DNA of 9,813 nt, taken from positions 1 through 9,813 of the forward strand of contig CBDTTW010000115.1 in assembly GCA_965363675.1 (NCBI GenBank). Direction: 5' to 3'. This stretch comes from CBDTTW01 sp965363675. Its GTDB lineage: Bacteria; Bacteroidota; Rhodothermia; Rhodothermales; DASSAV01. Positions 6,009 through 9,813 of this stretch are shown here, piece by piece. Position 1 is the first letter of the stretch. Each line of letters starts with the position of its first letter. Below the pieces are notes generated by a model. It saw only the letters and a program-made list of their open reading frames with translations, ran no database searches and had not been told where the DNA came from. The translations under genes were made by a program, and so were the position numbers.

Positions 6009-6314
6009 ATGGCTGCTGATTCGTTGATGCACTTCGCCGGCAAGTGGAGCCCTACCGAAACCGTCCTCGTAGCGACGGCCATTGCCCAGCTCGAAGCGCG
6101 CATGGCGGCATGCGGCGTCACGAAACGCCCCTGGACGCTCGCCTCCCACACCGAGTACGCGGATTCACGTTTGTACCTCGCCATGCGCGAGGGCACGGCC
6201 GGAGCCATTCAGGGGCGCTCGGCGCGGCAGCTTGCCCGGCAGCTCAGCGCGCTCGACGCCCCCGAGCACGGCCCGAGCATGGCGCTTTCCTCTGTCCTGG
6301 GCGCGCTCCCGTAG
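6009..6314 (+). CDS. Small hypothetical protein, 101 residues
   Basis: I do not recognise this family. The product has no signal peptide or membrane segment. It looks mostly helical: TETVLVATAIAQLEARMAACG at about 16-36, then a region with W43, H47, Y50 and Y56, and an Ala/Arg/Leu helix (QGRSARQLARQLSALDA) near residues 68-84. Third codon positions are strongly G/C like the neighbouring real genes, which supports coding. An in-frame TAA at 5994-5996 limits the start to 6009 or the ATG at 6027; neither has a Shine-Dalgarno. It converges on the receiver gene at 6322, with only 7 bp between the two stops, and CGTAG/CTACG form a small inverted repeat over them. The neighbourhood suggests a possible signalling role, but that is only inference. 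Confidence 0.65.
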   Translation: MAADSLMHFAGKWSPTETVLVATAIAQLEARMAACGVTKRPWTLASHTEYADSRLYLAMREGTAGAIQGRSARQLARQLSALDAPEHGPSMALSSVLGALP

Positions 6315-6321
6315 CCCGGCT

Positions 6322-6729
6322 CTACGCCGCCGGGCCTGCCCCGTGCTTCTCGATCACGGAGGCCAGCACCGGCACCAGCTCCGAGCAGTCGCCGACCTTA
6401 TGCACGAAGGCGTCGCCGCCGGCCTCTAGGCACTGCTCGCGCAGGCGCGTCTCCTCGGAAGCGCTGTACAGCACGAACGGCAGGTGAGAGGTGGCCGTAA
6501 GGCTGCGCAGCCGCAAGAGCACGTCCAGCCCCGAGAGGCGCGGCATACACGTGTCGCAAAGCACTACGTCCGGGGCTTGCCGCTCGACGGCCCGCAGCGC
6601 CTCGTCGCCGTCGAGGGCGCGCACCACCGTAGCCCCGAAAAGCTCCAGCATCTCGCTGACCGTTTCGAGCACGATCTCGTTGTCGTCTACGACCAGCACG
6701 GTCCGGTTCTTCAGTTTCTTCGTAATCAT
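6322..6729 (-). CDS. Stand-alone response-regulator receiver domain
   Basis: The 135-residue product is a single CheY-like receiver with no output domain. The acidic pair is D15-D16 (VLVVDDNEIV), the phospho-acceptor D59 (DVVLCDTCMPRLSG), the switch residue S89 (FVLYSAS) and the conserved lysine K111 (AFVHKVG). All catalytic residues are present, so it should accept phosphate from a histidine kinase. The proline that usually follows the lysine is a valine here. After the receiver only a short helix remains. I choose the ATG at 6729, which puts the first beta strand about ten residues in as usual; a longer form would need a TTG start at 6768. It is divergent from the second receiver gene at 7064. 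Without an output domain it probably acts by protein contact or phosphorelay; the partner kinase is not in view. Confidence 0.88.
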   Translation of the reverse strand: MITKKLKNRTVLVVDDNEIVLETVSEMLELFGATVVRALDGDEALRAVERQAPDVVLCDTCMPRLSGLDVLLRLRSLTATSHLPFVLYSASEETRLREQCLEAGGDAFVHKVGDCSELVPVLASVIEKHGAGPAA

Positions 6730-7063
6730 CGAACGCGTCGCCTTTCCATGAATGAACAGGGATGGCAACGGCTTTTACAAAGCCTGTGCCGTTAAGCAGT
6801 TGTAATATATAATGATGCCTCAAGACACGTCGCGCGCCCCAGGCCCCTTGCGCGGGCTTCAGGGTGTCTACGAAGCTGGACGCCCGTCAAGAATTCTCAT
6901 ATTTACCCCGGCGCCGGGGGCCCCGGTTTACGCTTGGGTCCACGTTTGCAACGTACCTTAAGCCCGCCGGCTCCGGCTGCGTCCGGAACGTCGCCGTCCC
7001 TCTGTAGCGTTTGCGCCGGAGAAGGCGCCGTCGTTTATCTGAGCGAGAAGTTCCAATCCGTAT
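6730..7063. other. Divergent intergenic region between the two receiver genes
   Basis: This region of 334 bp should hold promoters for both receivers. An AT-rich core near 6800-6815 contains TATAAT on the + strand (6808-6813) and TATATT on the minus strand, a plausible bidirectional -10 area, although I find no good -35 at the right distance. At 6906-6919 CCCCGGCGCCGGGG is a perfect 14-bp palindrome, overlapping a second odd palindrome CCGGGGGCCCCGG (6914-6926). Close to the + gene, GCGCC/GGCGC forms a small stem near 7012-7027. The ATG at 7064 has only a distant purine run (GAGAAG, 14 bases away). I see no gene here. Confidence 0.5.
6808..6813 (+). promoter_or_regulatory. TATAAT-like -10 element, possibly bidirectional
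   Basis: TATAAT sits in an AT-rich patch of an otherwise GC-rich stretch; its complement supplies TATATT facing the other receiver gene. No matching -35 hexamer is evident, and a Bacteroidota-type sigma factor would prefer a different -7 consensus. It is about 80 bases from the minus-strand receiver start and 250 from the + strand one. Confidence 0.25.
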
Positions 7064-7432
7064 ATGAAGGCTCTGATCGTAGAGGATAACGCGCTCAACA
7101 CGCTCGTGCTGCGGCGCGCGCTGGAGCGGCTCGGCTTTAGCGATCTCGTCGTCGTAGAAGGCAAGCAGGACAACCTCTCCGAGTACCTGAAGCCGTCCTA
7201 CGATCTGGCGCTCGTCGAGTGGATGCTGCCGCAAACCTCGGGGGCCGAGGTGGTGCGCCAGCTCAAGAGCTGCCATGCCGGGGCCGCCTTCCCGATCATC
7301 GTCATCAGCGAAAAGTTTCAGCACGAAGACGTGCTCGAAGCGATGGAACTCGGCGTCGAGGCGTTCCTGGTCAAGCCGATCCGCCCGGAGGTCCTCATGG
7401 ACCGCGTCCGGAAGGTGATGAAGCTAGCCTAG
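7064..7432 (+). CDS. Stand-alone receiver with Asp-to-Glu at the phospho-acceptor site
   Basis: This 122-residue protein is a single CheY-like receiver without an output domain. The acidic pair is E7-D8 (ALIVEDNALN), the switch residue S82 (IIVISEKFQ) and the conserved lysine K104, followed by proline (AFLVKPIRPE). The position that should be the phospho-accepting aspartate, at the end of beta-3 before W-M-L-P, is glutamate (E52, codon GAG at 7217-7219; LALVEWMLPQTSG). CheY reads D-W-N-M-P there. Other core features are intact, so this is a functional-looking fold that probably cannot be phosphorylated normally. In some regulators a D-to-E change mimics the active state, so a constitutive signal or a scaffold is plausible. 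It overlaps the oxidoreductase gene tail-to-tail by 9 bp and is divergent from the canonical receiver. Confidence 0.9.
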   Translation: MKALIVEDNALNTLVLRRALERLGFSDLVVVEGKQDNLSEYLKPSYDLALVEWMLPQTSGAEVVRQLKSCHAGAAFPIIVISEKFQHEDVLEAMELGVEAFLVKPIRPEVLMDRVRKVMKLA

Positions 7433-7435
7433 CTT
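7421..7435. repeat. 15-bp palindrome holding both convergent stop codons
   Basis: AAGCTAG-C-CTAGCTT is a perfect 7+1+7 inverted repeat. It contains the TAG of the receiver (7430-7432, + strand) and the TAG of the oxidoreductase (7424-7426, minus strand). Both proteins therefore end with the same codons apart from one base: K-L-A-stop and K-L-G-stop. Coding overlap is 9 bp. A stem here could act weakly on both transcripts, but there is no T tract. Confidence 0.75.
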
Positions 7436-8530
7436 CACGCTCCGGCCGCCCCCGGCAATCGAGGCGTAGACGGCCTCGACGACGCGCAAATCCCGCAGCC
7501 CTTCCTCGCCGGGCACGCGCATGGGCCGGTTCTCCCGGATGCACAGCCCCACCTCGTCCATCTGCGCCGCCTGCTGGTTGATCTCCGGGAAGCGGATCTC
7601 GCCTTTGGAGCTGCGGCCTTTGATGCCGCCGTACGCCGAGAACGGATCGAGCCCGTACCACCCTTTAGCGGCCGTCACCCGGAGGTAGTTCATCCCGATG
7701 CCGAAGCTGGTTTGCAGGTTCGCCACGGCGCCGCTCGGGAAAAGCAGTTGGAACGTGGTCGTCTCGTCCACCCCGTCGAAGATCTCGGGGCGCGTGGTGT
7801 AGGTCTGCGCCGTCACGAGCGTCGGTTCCTCGCCGGTGGCGTAGCGCGCAGCCTGGAGGGCGTAGACGCCCATATCCATCATGGCCCCGCCGCCGTACGC
7901 CTGTTTGACCTTCCAGTGGTCGGCGCGGGTTTCGGGGTAGCCCGCGGCGGCCGTCACGAAGCGCACCGGCCCGAAGTCCTGCTCGCGCCCGAGCCGCATG
8001 ATCTCCTGCGTGTGCGGCTCGAAGTGCAGGCGGTAGCCTATCGAAAGGGCGCGGTTGGCCCGGGCGCACGCCTCGATCATGGCGGCGCACTCGGCTACGC
8101 TCGTCGCCATCGGCTTTTCGCAGAGGACGTGCTTGCCGGCGCGCGCCGCCCGGATCGTGTACTCGGCGTGCATCGAGTTGGGCAGCACGATGTACACGAT
8201 GTCGATGTCCGGGTTGTCCGCCATCCGGTCGAAGGTGTCGTAGCTATAGACGTTGGCCTCGGGGATGCCGTACTTGGCCTGCCAGGCGGCGGCCTTCGAG
8301 GGCGTTCCGGTCACGATGCCCGCCAGCCGCACGTGCTGCGTCTGCGTGAGCGCCGGGGCCAGCACATCCGTAGCGTAGTAGCCCAGCCCCACGAGCGCAA
8401 TGCCGAGCGTGTCGGCGCGGCGGGGGGCGGCGGCAAAGGCGGAGGGCGCGAGCGCGGCGGCCGTCGCGCCGGCGGCGCACTGCTTCAGAAAGCGGCGGCG
8501 GCTCGCCGGCAGGGGATAACGTGTGGACAT
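7424..8530 (-). CDS. Tat-exported Gfo/Idh/MocA oxidoreductase, glucose-fructose oxidoreductase-like
   Basis: The 368-residue product starts with a twin-arginine signal: S10-R-R-R-F-L-K16, then an Ala-rich hydrophobic stretch ending near AFA (31-33). A folded, cofactor-loaded enzyme would thus be exported. The Rossmann motif is G48-L-G50-Y-Y-A53. E138-K139-P140 is the EKP motif with the family's catalytic lysine. GGGAMMDMGVYALQAARY carries D219 and Y223, in the spacing of the Asp/Tyr pair of Zymomonas glucose-fructose oxidoreductase, where most family members have a histidine. The C-terminal part (NQQAAQMDEV, RVPGEEGLRDLRVVEAVY) also matches that enzyme. NADP-dependent sugar oxidation or reduction is likely; the substrate is not determined. 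I choose the ATG at 8530 because it places the Tat motif at the N-terminus; an in-frame ATG at 8701 would add 57 unlikely residues. It is divergent from the TPR gene. Confidence 0.92.
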   Translation of the reverse strand: MSTRYPLPASRRRFLKQCAAGATAAALAPSAFAAAPRRADTLGIALVGLGYYATDVLAPALTQTQHVRLAGIVTGTPSKAAAWQAKYGIPEANVYSYDTFDRMADNPDIDIVYIVLPNSMHAEYTIRAARAGKHVLCEKPMATSVAECAAMIEACARANRALSIGYRLHFEPHTQEIMRLGREQDFGPVRFVTAAAGYPETRADHWKVKQAYGGGAMMDMGVYALQAARYATGEEPTLVTAQTYTTRPEIFDGVDETTTFQLLFPSGAVANLQTSFGIGMNYLRVTAAKGWYGLDPFSAYGGIKGRSSKGEIRFPEINQQAAQMDEVGLCIRENRPMRVPGEEGLRDLRVVEAVYASIAGGGRSVKLG

Positions 8531-8822
8531 AACGTGGGTAAAATGAAGCTGCGGGGTTGTAGAATATACATCGTGCGCCGGTCCGCCGAAGCGCCGCACG
8601 CCGTGAAGTGGGGGGCAGCCGTTTTTGTGCGCCGTGAATCCCGGCGTGCGACGCCTCAAAGATTGAGGCAACGCCCCCGGGCTATTTCCCGGTTTCTCCA
8701 TGAAGCGGCGTTTTTATATTCCGATGAGGCTTTTTATTCTTAAGCCCATCAGAGGAGTTCCGAAGGGCTGGTCGTTCGTCTGGTCGCGCATTCTGGCATA
8801 TTCGTTGCGATAGTCGGCAGTC
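8531..8822. other. Divergent intergenic region between oxidoreductase and TPR gene
   Basis: This region of 292 bp should carry both promoters. On the minus strand an AT-rich TGTATATTCTAC lies about 30-40 bases before the oxidoreductase ATG, a possible -10 region. On the + strand an AT-rich patch at 8711-8742 (two TTTTTAT runs) precedes the TPR gene by about 100 bases. An AGAGGAG at about 8751 has no start codon nearby. No gene is visible. Confidence 0.4.
8653..8669. promoter_or_regulatory. Tight hairpin/dyad, possible operator
   Basis: GCCTCAA (8653-8659) and TTGAGGC (8663-8669) form a perfect 7-bp dyad with a 3-base centre. Outside it, GGCGT (8643-8647) and ACGCC (8671-8675) are also complementary. 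Its position mid-way between divergent promoters fits an operator or a leader hairpin. There is no T tract after either arm. Confidence 0.35.
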
Positions 8823-9813
8823 ATGATGAGATACTTCTTCTTGGCATCGATTTTAGCGGCGTTTGCCCTTGTTGCGGTCCTCTCCGGCCGCCGCCCGGAG
8901 GCGGAGCGCCCGGCTGCGACGGTAGTTTCTACCCCTGTACGCCCCGACTCGCTCTGGCGGCGCGCACGAAAATTTCCGGACGCTTTGCGCCGGGAGGGGG
9001 CGGTGCGCTACAGGAATGCAGCCGCCCGCCGCGATGCCGCCGGCCAGGCCCTCGGGCTGGAGCAGCTCGGCGTGGCGCGCCTCGCCGCCGGCCGCCCGGC
9101 CGAAAGCCTCGCCTTCCTGCGCCGCGCCGCCTTCGTATACCGACGCCTTGGCGACGGCTACGGCCTGGCGCGCGCCCAGTACTGGCAAGGCTCCGCCTAT
9201 CACAAGGCCGGCGCCCTCGGGCTTGCCGAGCGCGGCTTGCAGGCCGCCATCGCCCGGGCCGCCGAGGCGCGCACGCCCTACGTGCAGGCGCTCTCCGAGA
9301 AAGAGCTGGGTTCGCTGTACTTGCAGCAGGGGCGCTACTCCGAAGCCCTGCGCCGGTACGAAGCCGCGCTGCAAGGCTACGAAAGCATCGGCGATACGCT
9401 CAGCATGGCCCGCTGCCTGAACAACATGGGCATCGTGCATTACCACTGGGCGGCCTACAACCAGGCCCTTGCGTACTACCGCCGTTCGCTCGACATCCGC
9501 ACGCAGTACGGCGACCGGCTCGGGCGCAGCCTCGTCCTGAACAACATCGCCGAGATCTACGCCGACCGGCAGCGCTACGACGACGCCCGCCGCATGCTCT
9601 CGGAGGCGCTCGGCATCACGCAGCAGCTTCCGCCGGACGTGGTGCAGCCCTACACCCTGCTCAGCTTCGGCCGCATCTACCAGAAGGAAGGCCGCTTCGA
9701 GCAGGCGCTGCCCTACGTGATCCGCTCGCGGCGGGAGTACGCGGCCCTCGCCGACGCCCCCGGCGTCATCGAGTCCACGACGGCGCTGGCGGACCTCTAC
9801 CGGGACATGAACC
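8823..9813 (+). CDS. TPR-repeat protein, probable sensor part of a signalling protein (partial)
   Basis: The frame opens at ATG 8823 (a second ATG follows at 8826) and runs past the right edge: 330 codons without a stop. Residues 1-22 (MMRYFFLASILAAFALVAVL) form a signal peptide or anchor, followed by a charged linker to about 50. From about residue 75 tetratricopeptide-like helical repeats follow one another with a period of exactly 40: the turn positions fall at G90, G130, G170, A210, Q250 and G290. Typical helix motifs are ELGSLYLQQGRYSEALRRYEAAL, NNMGIVHYHWAAYNQALAYYRRSL and NNIAEIYADRQRYDDARRMLSEAL. In Bacteroidota and relatives such exported 40-residue TPR arrays often precede a membrane helix and a histidine kinase, cyclase or DNA-binding domain. 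That C-terminal part is outside the window, so its output is inference. No Shine-Dalgarno is visible. Confidence 0.85.
   Translation, partial: MMRYFFLASILAAFALVAVLSGRRPEAERPAATVVSTPVRPDSLWRRARKFPDALRREGAVRYRNAAARRDAAGQALGLEQLGVARLAAGRPAESLAFLRRAAFVYRRLGDGYGLARAQYWQGSAYHKAGALGLAERGLQAAIARAAEARTPYVQALSEKELGSLYLQQGRYSEALRRYEAALQGYESIGDTLSMARCLNNMGIVHYHWAAYNQALAYYRRSLDIRTQYGDRLGRSLVLNNIAEIYADRQRYDDARRMLSEALGITQQLPPDVVQPYTLLSFGRIYQKEGRFEQALPYVIRSRREYAALADAPGVIESTTALADLYRDMN

Noticed and set aside
5814..6149. A 111-codon minus-strand frame across the start of the 6009 gene
   Set aside because: Arg-rich shadow; the + strand frame has better third-position composition and a sensible protein.
6730..6768. 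Extended start (TTG at 6768) for the first receiver
   Set aside because: The extra residues precede a receiver that already starts normally from the ATG at 6729, and TTG is a weak start.
8531..8701. Longer N-terminus for the oxidoreductase from the ATG at 8701
   Set aside because: It would bury the twin-arginine motif 67 residues in; the ATG at 8530 gives a normal Tat signal.
8853..9446. A 197-codon minus-strand frame opposite the TPR gene
   Set aside because: The + strand frame contains regular 40-residue TPR repeats, so the opposite frame is a shadow.

Overview
The window is GC-rich (AT-rich only in a few intergenic patches) and dense with genes. Several traits suggest a Bacteroidota-like host, most likely a high-GC Rhodothermota-type bacterium: few recognisable Shine-Dalgarno sites, a lipoprotein subtilisin, a Tat-exported glucose-fructose-oxidoreductase-like enzyme, stand-alone receiver proteins and a 40-residue-period TPR protein. 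The lineage is an inference; no rRNA or marker gene is present.

Region 1 (1-1634). The left edge carries the 3' end of a phage terminase large subunit and a complete PBSX-family portal protein, both on the + strand. No protease, scaffold, capsid or tail gene follows. The phage block stops at a short GC-rich convergent intergenic stretch holding three perfect copies of a 28-bp tandem repeat.

Region 2 (1635-5319). Two exported peptidases lie on the minus strand: a lipoprotein subtilisin (S8, proteinase K-like, with an I9-type prodomain) and, downstream of it, a secreted Dcp-like M3 metallopeptidase. Two strong hairpins separate them, one with a T-rich tail, so they are probably transcribed separately. 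Both genes carry 18-bp tandem duplications: one in the S8 prodomain (KIVTRY repeats) and one across the M3 stop codon.

Region 3 (5320-6008). About 690 bp without a convincing gene. It has an AT-rich half, then a GC-rich, hairpin-rich half bounded by an 8-bp inverted repeat; it may be a structured RNA or a long leader.

Region 4 (6009-7432). A small orphan protein, a canonical stand-alone receiver (minus) and a second stand-alone receiver (plus). In the second, glutamate replaces the phospho-accepting aspartate (E52). The two receivers are divergent across a 334-bp intergenic region with an AT-rich promoter-like core and overlapping GC palindromes.

Region 5 (7424-9813). A Tat-exported GFOR/Gfo-Idh-MocA oxidoreductase (minus) overlaps the second receiver tail-to-tail inside a 15-bp palindrome. 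Divergent from it is a membrane-anchored or secreted TPR protein with repeats of exactly 40 residues, running off the right edge. It is plausibly the sensor part of a signalling protein.

From 6009 onward neighbouring genes alternate strand, so each is probably its own transcription unit. The strongest leads are the D-to-E receiver, the hairpin-rich 5583-6008 region, the KIVTRY expansion in the subtilisin prodomain and the abruptly ending phage packaging module. No complete new defence or mobile system is visible.
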